Positions 33,849-40,274 of a stretch of DNA of 64,000 bases are shown here, one piece after another (position 1 is the first letter of the stretch; every line of letters begins with the position of its first letter). Source of the stretch: Paraburkholderia piptadeniae. Its GTDB lineage: Bacteria > Pseudomonadota > Gammaproteobacteria > Burkholderiales > Burkholderiaceae. The notes below the pieces were generated by a model. It did not search any database. It saw only the letters and a list, made by a program, of their open reading frames with translations, and was not told the origin of the DNA. Where the stretch lies: NCBI RefSeq assembly GCF_900007165.1, contig NZ_CYGY02000067.1, forward strand, positions 94,816 through 158,815, read 5' to 3'. Both the position numbers and the translations under genes were made by a program.

Positions 33849-34493
33849 TCAGGTGTCCAGTTCCGGCGACTGGCCATACATGATCACGGTGATGAACCGG
33901 ATGGGTAGCTTGATGAGACGCTCAGGGCCATGTGCGACGGAGCCGCGAAAGGTCAGCGCGTCGCCGGGCTGAAGCAGATAGCTGCGATTGCCGTGGCGAT
34001 ATTCCATCTTGCCTTGCAGCATATAGATGAACTCTGTACCGGGATGCTCGAAGGTTGGAAACACTTCGGCTTCGTCGTCCATCGTGATGAGAAACGGCTC
34101 GAACAGCTTGACGGGGCCTTGATCGTAGGCGAGCAGATGGTACGTGTGCCCCTTGGTGGTACCGCGCCTCACCACCTCCATGCCCTTTCCCGCTTTCACA
34201 TGCTGCGCGTTGCCCTCGCGATGCTCGAAGTTCTTGAAAAGCGCTGAGATCGAAATGCCCAGTGCACGCGCAATGCTCACGATCGAATCGAGACTGGTCG
34301 ACACCTGCCCATTCTCGATCTTCGACACCATGCTTCGCGACAGGCCGCTTTGCTCCGCCAGGTCGGCGATCGTCAGCCCCTGATTCGTACGGTACTCTTT
34401 GACAACCTTGCCCAGGAATGACTCAATCGACCTTCCATCGCCAGGATCTTCGAGTTGACTGGTGGGAAGATCGGCATTTGTCTCGCTCTTCAT
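33849..34493 (-). CDS. XRE-family regulator with C-terminal cupin domain
   Basis: A 214-residue regulator. Residues 20-85 form an XRE helix-turn-helix (VVKEYRTNQGLTIADLAEQSGLSRSMVSKIENGQVSTSLDSIVSIARALG). Residues 130-205 form a cupin barrel (FPTFEHPGTEFIYMLQGKMEYRHGNRSYLLQPGDALTFRGSVAHGPERL) of the kind that binds a small ligand. Such HTH-cupin proteins often control amino-acid, polyamine or amine catabolism. It reads towards purU but ends at a strong hairpin, so it has its own transcript. A local role, such as sensing methylamine or glutamylmethylamide, is possible but unsupported beyond position. Confidence 0.88.
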   Translation of the reverse strand: MKSETNADLPTSQLEDPGDGRSIESFLGKVVKEYRTNQGLTIADLAEQSGLSRSMVSKIENGQVSTSLDSIVSIARALGISISALFKNFEHREGNAQHVKAGKGMEVVRRGTTKGHTYHLLAYDQGPVKLFEPFLITMDDEAEVFPTFEHPGTEFIYMLQGKMEYRHGNRSYLLQPGDALTFRGSVAHGPERLIKLPIRFITVIMYGQSPELDT

Positions 34494-34625
34494 CGCTTGG
34501 CTCTACACGTGACTATCGGCAATCGGGTATGCGGCACGACCCTTTCCGGGCGTCCGCAGTGCGAATAGTACCAGTGGCCGGCGACGATGAGGACAAGCCG
34601 ATCGAATGCAGTCAATGCGGCGAAT

Positions 34626-35285
34626 TCAAGCGCGCGGCGGATTGCGACGCGCCAGGTGCTCGTGATGCCACACTACCGCCTCAACCCTGGAATGCAGGTC
34701 GAGTTTGTGCAGCAGGTGCTTGACGTGCACTTTGACAGTACCGACGCTGATATCGAGCTTGCGCGCAATTTCCTTGTTGCACATACCTTCGACGAGAAAG
34801 TCGAGCACCTCCTGCTCCCGCGCGGAGAGGCCCGTCTCGTTGGCAGGCAGAGGTTGCCCCGCGGACAGCGCGTGAAACAGCTTGCCCGTGACCGACTCGC
34901 TGAGCACAGCCGTTCCTTGCAGCGCCTTCTGCAAGTTCATGCATAGCTCTTCGGGCTCCATGTCCTTGAGCAGATAGCCGCTCGCGCCCGCGCGCAGCGC
35001 AGCTACGACGTCGCGTTCGTTGTCCGAGACCGTCAACATGAGAAAGCGCGAATCGACGCCTTGCTGCCTCATCATTTCGAGCGTCTCGATTCCGCTCATT
35101 TCCGGCATGTTGAGGTCGATCAGGATCACGTCCGGCTTGAGCCGAACCGCGAGGTCGACGCCTACGCGTCCTGAGGACGCTTCGCCAACCACGCGAAATG
35201 CAGGGTTCATCTGAATGAGTTGCGCGACACCTTTGCGAAACAGCGCATGATCGTCGATCAGCAGTACGGTATTGACAGGCTCCAC
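34626..35285 (-). CDS. NarL/FixJ-family response regulator (copy 2)
   Basis: A 219-residue NarL-type regulator. The receiver domain has LLIDDHALFRKGVAQL, phosphoacceptor VILIDLNMPEMSG, MLTVSDNERDV and LLKDMEPEEL; the LuxR helix-turn-helix has LSAREQEVLDFLVEG and ARKLDISVGTVKVHVKH. It is a close paralogue of the regulator at 1247-1894, with almost the same recognition helix, so overlapping DNA targets are expected. The start is GTG at 35285, preceded by AGGAATAGGAC. No kinase gene is adjacent, so it may share the kinase at the left end of the window. The two copies bracket the whole C1 region. Confidence 0.9.
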   Translation of the reverse strand: MEPVNTVLLIDDHALFRKGVAQLIQMNPAFRVVGEASSGRVGVDLAVRLKPDVILIDLNMPEMSGIETLEMMRQQGVDSRFLMLTVSDNERDVVAALRAGASGYLLKDMEPEELCMNLQKALQGTAVLSESVTGKLFHALSAGQPLPANETGLSAREQEVLDFLVEGMCNKEIARKLDISVGTVKVHVKHLLHKLDLHSRVEAVVWHHEHLARRNPPRA

Positions 35286-35383
35286 GTCCTATTCCTCATA
35301 CCTGAATTAGCACAAGCGCCGCACATGATTTTGCCGTGTGCCCCATCACTTTCATCATAGGTCAAACCCGAGGATGCCACGCG

Positions 35384-35629
35384 TCACGCGGCTTGCGGGC
35401 AAGTCATCGCCGGGCGCTCGCGCTGGGGCGGGAAAACGCGCCAGGAGCCATCGTCATGCCGGAAAAAAACAATGGCCACGGAACACGCCGGCTGCGCGAC
35501 CTCGACACAGACATAGCGCCTGTTGCCATCTCGCGTGCGACTGAACCGGGTCACGCGAACGGGTGTTGTCGACGTTGGCGCCAGCCATTTCTCGACGAGA
35601 TCGCGTAAAGAGTGTGGGTATGTATTCAC
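35384..35629 (-). CDS. small hypothetical protein
   Basis: An 81-residue open frame from GTG 35629 with AAGGCAG about nine bases upstream. The product is basic, soluble, without membrane segment or signal: MNTYPHSLRDLVEKWLAPTS at the start and VCVEVAQPACSVAIVFFRHDDGSWRVFPP in the second half, which reads like a small beta-sheet protein. I do not recognise a family. It lies in the same orientation as the next unknown gene, 69 bases downstream of it, and could be cotranscribed. The coding call is moderate because the frame is short. Confidence 0.45.
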   Translation of the reverse strand: MNTYPHSLRDLVEKWLAPTSTTPVRVTRFSRTRDGNRRYVCVEVAQPACSVAIVFFRHDDGSWRVFPPQRERPAMTCPQAA

Positions 35630-35698
35630 GATCTCTGCCTTATTGCCCGTTCATGATTGGTGTTTCGCTCATGCCCATCGCAGCCAACCCAGCGGCGT

Positions 35699-36127
35699 TC
35701 AAGCTGCCGCCTTTAGCTGGCAGGCCGATAGACCAAAATGCCGCGCGATCGACTGAAGCCGCTCGCGCCACTCCCATTTCCCGAACACGTCGTGCACGTT
35801 CTGGAGACAACTGAGCAATTCGATCGTCGCCGGGTCGTAGACGTTGATGTGCGCGCGAAGCAGCGCTTTCCTGAGCGCCGCGACACCGACGTCCATATAC
35901 GCAGGTATCGCGTCCGTTGATTGTTTGCCGATAAAGCGGACTGGCACTCCTTCCATTGCAGTCATGTAATCGCGAGGCTTGATGAAGCTCCCGACGGGAC
36001 ACCCTCCGCAATAACCGCGATATGCACCACCGCCATGTGGCAGCAGGGCCGCCTGGCCCTGGCAGAAGAGGTGCGCGACTGCCCGGTCGAAGATCTGCTG
36101 ATGGGTCAGAAACTTCCGGCTTTCCAT
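35699..36127 (-). CDS. small cysteine-containing hypothetical protein
   Basis: A 142-residue protein starting at ATG 36127 with GGAG seven bases upstream; a TTG start further up is less likely. The N-terminus FLTHQQIFDRAVAHLFCQG leads to a motif AYRGYCGGCPVGSFIKPRDY. The C-terminal half has LLSCLQNVHDVFGKWEWRERLQSIARHFGL. It resembles an unnamed bacterial family with a C-x2-C/G-x-L-I core followed by a helical LQxxHD segment, whose function I do not know. A NarL-type site lies 84-99 bases upstream, so it may belong to the C1 regulon. No enzyme motif is visible. Confidence 0.65.
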   Translation of the reverse strand: MESRKFLTHQQIFDRAVAHLFCQGQAALLPHGGGAYRGYCGGCPVGSFIKPRDYMTAMEGVPVRFIGKQSTDAIPAYMDVGVAALRKALLRAHINVYDPATIELLSCLQNVHDVFGKWEWRERLQSIARHFGLSACQLKAAA

Positions 36128-36210
36128 GATGCTGCTCCGCTGCAAGGTTTCGGTGGTTCGTGTCTGTAGTATGCCCCGTCAACAGCGCCTTGCAATCCGC
36201 CAGAGGGAGT

Positions 36211-36226
36211 TCCCTCTCCGGGGGTA
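36211..36226. promoter_or_regulatory. NarL-type 7-2-7 inverted heptamer site (C1 site 5)
   Basis: The 16 bases read TCCCTCT-CC-GGGGGTA, with each half matching the NarL heptamer consensus at six of seven positions. It lies 84-99 bases upstream of the small cysteine-containing gene at 36127, a normal distance for an activator site. Confidence 0.42.
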
Positions 36227-36374
36227 TTCGGAGCAATCGAGGGAAGAGGTTCGGGCAGATACGCAGTTGCCGCTAGAGGTACGCTTGACCTCGGGCGGCT
36301 CGCTCGCGCTTGTGCATCAGCCTGCACGCCCGTAATCGCATCCAGTGCGTTTGTGCTACTGCGCAATGAATGCA

Positions 36375-36791
36375 CTACACGCGGCTCAGAGCCCCGCCGC
36401 TGTGCGCGACGCGCACAGCCTCGGGTGCAATGGCGCATCGGTCGGCCAATTGCCTGATGGAGCGGATGAACGGCTGCGTGCCGAGCGCATAGATTCTGAG
36501 GCCAATGGCAGCCCTGCACATCGCGTGCTCGAGTGCCCAGAGCAGGTCGGACTCGTCATCGAACCAGCGCGCCACGGCCGACGGCAACGCATGCGTCGCG
36601 CCGGCGCCAGCGTGGGCCATGTATTTATCCACGCACCATACCTCGAGGTGAGCAAGGCCTGCCAATGCGGCGAGCGCGTCCGCCCGATCCTCGCCGGTGG
36701 CTTCTGAAGTGACGAACCAGTGTCGGGTGCCATGCAGATCCGGCTCTAGCGGGTAATGCTCGGGGCGGCCTTGGTGGTAACCGTAAGTCAT
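36375..36791 (-). CDS. hypothetical protein
   Basis: A 138-residue protein starting at ATG 36791 with GGGAG eight bases upstream. It begins MTYGYHQGRPEHYPLEPDLHGTRHWFV, has the helical region EDRADALAALAGLAHLEVWCVDKYMA, and ends in a segment of mixed helix (LRIYALGTQPFIRSIRQLADRCAIAP). No signal peptide, membrane span or catalytic motif is apparent, and I do not recognise the family. It shares its orientation with the two unknown genes that follow. A strong NarL-type site lies about 275-290 bases upstream. Confidence 0.55.
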   Translation of the reverse strand: MTYGYHQGRPEHYPLEPDLHGTRHWFVTSEATGEDRADALAALAGLAHLEVWCVDKYMAHAGAGATHALPSAVARWFDDESDLLWALEHAMCRAAIGLRIYALGTQPFIRSIRQLADRCAIAPEAVRVAHSGGALSRV

Positions 36792-37099
36792 GTTGAGGTC
36801 TCCCAAACTTGCCTCTTGATCAACTGATCGATCAGGCAGCACGGACGTGGAGCGGCCGGGCGCTTTTGAAAGTCACTGGCCGAACACAGCATCGCCGCGA
36901 ACCGGGACATTATCAATGCCCAGCAAGAGGTAATCCGGGGATCAGGTGATTCCGGGAGATAGCAATGGCTGTCCGACCAGCATCCAGCGAGAGAACGCGC
37001 GGTCCGGCGCTTGATTTCGCCGAGACTCGAATGTCGCCGCATGCCCTCGCGTGATGTCGGGTACTACCCACCTGGTGGTATCTCCACAAGGGAGTTGCC
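36792..37099. other. intergenic region between divergent small genes
   Basis: A 308-base stretch between the divergent genes at 36791 (minus) and 37100 (plus). I see no gene; open frames here lack start signals and family-like sequence. Its right end holds the NarL-type site at 37065-37080. Promoters for both flanking genes should be inside it, but I could not mark a convincing -35/-10 pair. Confidence 0.4.
37065..37080. promoter_or_regulatory. NarL-type 7-2-7 inverted heptamer site (C1 site 6)
   Basis: The 16 bases read TACCCAC-CT-GGTGGTA. It ends only 19 bases before the ATG at 37100, so it overlaps the region where that gene's promoter or leader must lie. Either it represses the plus-strand gene or it serves the divergent gene at 36791. 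Confidence 0.5.
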
Positions 37100-37474
37100 A
37101 TGCATTTGTTCGAAACTGACACTGACACGGTCATCCGCTTCTTCGATCAAACGGTGCCTTTCCAAATGAAACGATCTGACACGCGAAGCCTTGTCGAGGA
37201 TGTCGGGAAAAAGTGCGGAGTAGTGGCAGCACTGGCGTTATATGACCACAGCATCCAATGCGGGCATAGAAAAATCGCTTTGCTCCGGTACATGGACGCC
37301 AGAGACCTGGCCGCGCCGCTTACGGAACGGCACCACACTTACGCACAAACGGTTGCAGAGTCGCTAAGCGACGGCGAAATCGAATCCATCCTGAAACAAG
37401 CTGTTGAGCGGAGCAGGCAACGGCGGTGTGCAGCGGCGAAAAATGCGATTGGAGAAAACGGGCAAGTGCTTTGA
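37100..37474 (+). CDS. hypothetical protein
   Basis: A 124-residue open frame with AAGGGAG seven bases before the ATG. It begins MHLFETDTDTVIRFFDQTVPFQMKRSDTRSLV, has a central TM-free helical stretch (EDVGKKCGVVAALALYDHSIQCGHRKIALLRYM) and ends in a basic helix (ESILKQAVERSRQRRCAAAKNA). I do not recognise a family. Its base composition is less GC-rich than the C1 genes. The neighbouring NarL-type site ends within 19 bases of the start codon, and a clean intrinsic terminator lies about 175 bases downstream, which supports transcription. Confidence 0.5.
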   Translation: MHLFETDTDTVIRFFDQTVPFQMKRSDTRSLVEDVGKKCGVVAALALYDHSIQCGHRKIALLRYMDARDLAAPLTERHHTYAQTVAESLSDGEIESILKQAVERSRQRRCAAAKNAIGENGQVL

Positions 37475-37846
37475 AACTGGCCCAGTGTCATAGGGCATAG
37501 GTTGAGCCCCCATTCATCCCGTCGCGACGAACGTCAGGCAGACGAATCGTAGTACGCCGGCGGGGTCATGGGAAACCAAGGGTCATCGTCATCTGCCGTT
37601 GGAGATGGGCTGTCTCCGCAACGGTCGGTCAGGGTGGCGATGTTTGCGGCCTCGACTTGTTCAGGAAGTCGAGGTCATTTTTTTAGCGCATTGTTTTCTG
37701 TACGCTGTACGCGCCGGGCTTCAGTGTGGAACGCCAGCGGCTATCCGGCACTAGTCCGCGTTTTCGGGTGACGCGATAGCCGCCTCAGTAAAGCACTGGT
37801 AACGATGGAATTACACTTTAGTAGACTCGCTACTGACGCGGATCGA
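37475..37846. other. intergenic region between convergent genes
   Basis: A 372-base stretch between the small plus-strand gene and the end of the DUF1989 gene. A 67-codon open frame at 37568-37771 runs through a clear intrinsic terminator hairpin and is rejected. Apart from that terminator (37650-37684) I see nothing. Confidence 0.5.
37650..37684 (+). terminator. intrinsic terminator
   Basis: A perfect 9-bp stem CCTCGACTT / AAGTCGAGG with a 7-base loop is followed by TCA and eight T residues. It is the best Rho-independent terminator in the window. It lies downstream of the small gene at 37100-37474 on the plus strand. Confidence 0.85.
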
Positions 37847-38692
37847 TTACTTCCAGTCAGGCCGCTGTAACGTCAATCCATGCTGCCCCTTGTAAGCCGC
37901 CACAGGTGGCTGCGACCATCCGGCGAGCAATTGCGGCGCGACGCGATAAACGTCGACGCCAAGCGGCCGACACACTTCGAGCGGATCACGCGCATCGGGG
38001 CCCCACATCGGCAACGAAAGATCGCCCCCCGGACATGTCGACAACGCGCACAGCAAATCGATCTCTGCGAAGAACTCCAGATAATCGCCCTTTTTTGCGG
38101 GACATGCCTTCATGAAGTACTTGTCCTCGAGATTCAATCCGGTGCACTGGAATACGTTCAGCACATCGTGGACGTCGTACTCTGTCAGGCCATACGGCGC
38201 GATGGCGCGCGTCAGGTTCGAATGGCAATGGAAATGGAAGTCTTCCCCTGTCAGCATGCGATTCACGTACGGATCGCAACGCGTGCCCAGCAGATCATGC
38301 ACGCGTCCCCCGTGCTCGTCGATACCATAATTCGCGAGGCTGTCGTCGGTGATCGTCACCATTGGGCGCAGGAACGGCAGCGTCGACCACAACCGGTCGA
38401 ACGTGCTCACATGAGCCGCCTGAAGCTGACGCGTGCGCGACGCCCACATCCGTTCGCGCGGATTGTGCTGGTTCCAGATATTGAGGTCCGCAACCTGCGG
38501 TCCTTCGATCGTCACAATGCGGAACACGTGGCCTGCGGGCACGGTCCACGCCCGGCCCGAGCGGATCGGAACGACGATCGACTCGACCAGCTCGCGGCTA
38601 CTCTGTTCGGCCGCGATGCGTCTATAGAAATCCTTGTCGACATCGAGCGCGGAACCTGTTGTCGATTGATACGCGGCAGGGTAGTTCAACAT
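37847..38692 (-). CDS. DUF1989 (urea carboxylase-associated) family protein
   Basis: A 281-residue DUF1989 protein. Typical features are VPIRSGRAWTVPAGHVFRIVTIEGPQVADLNIWNQHNPRERMWASRTRQLQ, the metal-ligand-like HFHCHSNLTRAI, and LNVFQCTG with Cys, followed by KACPAKKGDYLEFFAEIDLLCALSTCPGGD. Members occur beside urea, amine or amino-acid catabolic genes, and their reaction is unsettled. AAGGAG is seven bases before the ATG. It precedes a transporter and amine-oxidising gene set on the same side of the window and may act on the same substrate. A weaker NarL-like site (38780-38795) lies upstream. Confidence 0.82.
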   Translation of the reverse strand: MLNYPAAYQSTTGSALDVDKDFYRRIAAEQSSRELVESIVVPIRSGRAWTVPAGHVFRIVTIEGPQVADLNIWNQHNPRERMWASRTRQLQAAHVSTFDRLWSTLPFLRPMVTITDDSLANYGIDEHGGRVHDLLGTRCDPYVNRMLTGEDFHFHCHSNLTRAIAPYGLTEYDVHDVLNVFQCTGLNLEDKYFMKACPAKKGDYLEFFAEIDLLCALSTCPGGDLSLPMWGPDARDPLEVCRPLGVDVYRVAPQLLAGWSQPPVAAYKGQHGLTLQRPDWK

Positions 38693-39020
38693 GAGGTCGC
38701 TCCTTGAAAAAACGGTCTATGTGCGCAGATTGGCGCGGCGCGGCTTATGGCAACTGGTCGATGTGACAGGTCATCCTACTACCCGTCCATGCGCATGTCC
38801 TCGCAGCGGCTTGCGATGCGCGGCGCGCCGCCACGGCGCGCGGTCGCAATCCCGGACATGGCACGTTTTCAAGGCCCACGCGGTGTCTGATCACGGGGTG
38901 CGGCTGACATCTGGACCACCGGCATGCGAAGTTGTATGTTTTGAATCGGGAGCCGTCGAATCCGCCCGCGTTCCTCGCAGGCACGTCACGCTCTCGTATC
39001 GCATTGCGGGGCCCGGAAAA
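38693..39020. other. intergenic region upstream of DUF1989 gene
   Basis: A 328-base region between the divergent DUF1989 gene and the small membrane-protein gene. An open plus-strand frame runs through it but its sequence (arginine- and cysteine-rich, no domain) looks non-coding. It contains TACCCGT-CC-ATGCGCA at 38780-38795, a 7-2-7 pattern with six and five matches of seven to the NarL consensus, which I treat as doubtful. Confidence 0.35.
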
Positions 39021-39473
39021 ATGATGGCACGCACGCGGATTCTCTCGTTGCTCGCGCTCTGCATCGCCGCGACATGCCTGGTAGCCGGCGCAGCGCTGCT
39101 GGTCGAATTTCTGGTCGTCAACCGGGCGGTGAGCGACTTCAGTCTGGACGAGCTGCGTGAACAGGCGCGCATCGCACAAGACGGGCGAATTACGCTCGAC
39201 GAGCGCCTCAATCCCGCCTACCTGAAGCGCTACGATCTGGACCCGCGCCAATACACGGACAGTCAGGGCCACTTTTCGCCGACAGGCGCGGACTGGCAGC
39301 GATGGCGGCTTCGGACCAAAGCGGCCGCGACGGTAATGTGGCTCGGCCACGACCCGCCCGGCACCTGGTGGATGCTGCTGCAGATCAAATGCATCGATCG
39401 CTTCCCCGAAGCACACGCCGCCAGCGAGCCGATCGTCGACGTGGCGGACGCATGCCTGGGTCAGCCACACTGA
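39021..39473 (+). CDS. small membrane-anchored hypothetical protein
   Basis: A 150-residue open frame starting at ATG 39021 or 39024. The N-terminus is a single hydrophobic span (ILSLLALCIAATCLVAGAALLVEFLVV) that could be a signal anchor. The rest is a soluble periplasmic-looking domain with ELREQARIAQDGRITLDERLNPAYLKRYDLD and GHFSPTGADWQRWRLR. I do not recognise a family. The ribosome site is weak. It converges with livF, 69 bases apart. It may be a small exported partner of the transporter, but nothing beyond position supports this. Confidence 0.5.
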   Translation: MMARTRILSLLALCIAATCLVAGAALLVEFLVVNRAVSDFSLDELREQARIAQDGRITLDERLNPAYLKRYDLDPRQYTDSQGHFSPTGADWQRWRLRTKAAATVMWLGHDPPGTWWMLLQIKCIDRFPEAHAASEPIVDVADACLGQPH

Positions 39474-39542
39474 CTGGCGCGAAGCTCAGCGACAGCCCCC
39501 GGTTCCGTCATCGTCGCGCGAAACCGGCGCGCGCCTCGCCTG

Positions 39543-40274
39543 TCACGCCGCTGCCGACGCACTGCCGCCGAGATACGCGGTGCGAACCCGGCTGTCCTGC
39601 GCCAGTTCCCGCGACGCACCCGACAGCGCCACGCTGCCGCTTTCGAGCACATAGGCGCGGTGCGCGATGCGAAGAGCCTGCCTCACGTTCTGCTCGACAA
39701 GGAGCACCGAAGTGCCTTCCGTGCAAATGTCGGCGATCATGCCGAAGATCGCGCGCACCAGTTTTGGCGCGAGTCCCATCGAGGGTTCGTCGAGCAACAC
39801 CAGTTTCGGCTTGAGCATCAACGCGCGCGCGATGGCGACCATCTGCTGTTCGCCGCCGCTGAGCGTGCCGGCCAACTGGCTGCGACGCTCGCGAAGCCGC
39901 GGGAATGTTTCGTAGAGTCCTGCAATCCGGCGTTCGAGCGCAGCCGCGTCGCGCCGCAACAGGTAGCCGCCAAGCCGCAGATTCTCTTCGACTGTCAACG
40001 CCCCGAACATCCGCCGTCCTTCCGGCACGTGCCCAATGCCGAGCGCAACGATCTGATGCGCCTGCAGCCCCGTCAGCGGCCGTCCGGCGAGCGCGATCCG
40101 TCCGGCGCGCGAGCGGACGAGCCCTGAGATCGTTCTGAGCGTCGTGGTCTTGCCGGCGCCATTGGCGCCGAGCAACGCGACGATTTCGCCCGGCTGGACA
40201 TCGAGCGAGATGCCATGCAGCGCCTCGATGTTGCCGTAGCTCACGCGCAGATCGCGAACCTCTAGGAGTTCCAC
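39543..40274 (-). CDS. livF: branched-chain amino acid-type ABC transporter ATP-binding protein
   Basis: A 243-residue ABC ATPase of the LivF group. It has Walker A LLGANGAGKTTTLRTISG, the Q-loop region IGHVPEGRRMFGALTVEENL, signature LSGGEQQMVAIARAL and Walker B KLVLLDEPSMGLAP. It energises uptake with the LivG half of the fused gene next to it. The start is GTG 40274, overlapping the end of the LivM-LivG gene by 13 bases, which indicates coupling. It is the last gene of a livK-livH-livMG-livF operon. The substrate cannot be read from this subunit. Confidence 0.93.
   Translation of the reverse strand: MELLEVRDLRVSYGNIEALHGISLDVQPGEIVALLGANGAGKTTTLRTISGLVRSRAGRIALAGRPLTGLQAHQIVALGIGHVPEGRRMFGALTVEENLRLGGYLLRRDAAALERRIAGLYETFPRLRERRSQLAGTLSGGEQQMVAIARALMLKPKLVLLDEPSMGLAPKLVRAIFGMIADICTEGTSVLLVEQNVRQALRIAHRAYVLESGSVALSGASRELAQDSRVRTAYLGGSASAAA

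Noticed and set aside
37568..37771. 67-codon open frame
   Set aside because: It runs through a strong intrinsic terminator hairpin with a T run.
38780..38795. TACCCGT-CC-ATGCGCA as a seventh NarL-type site before the DUF1989 gene
   Set aside because: The left half fits at six of seven positions but the right half only at five; kept as doubtful and not counted in the regulon.
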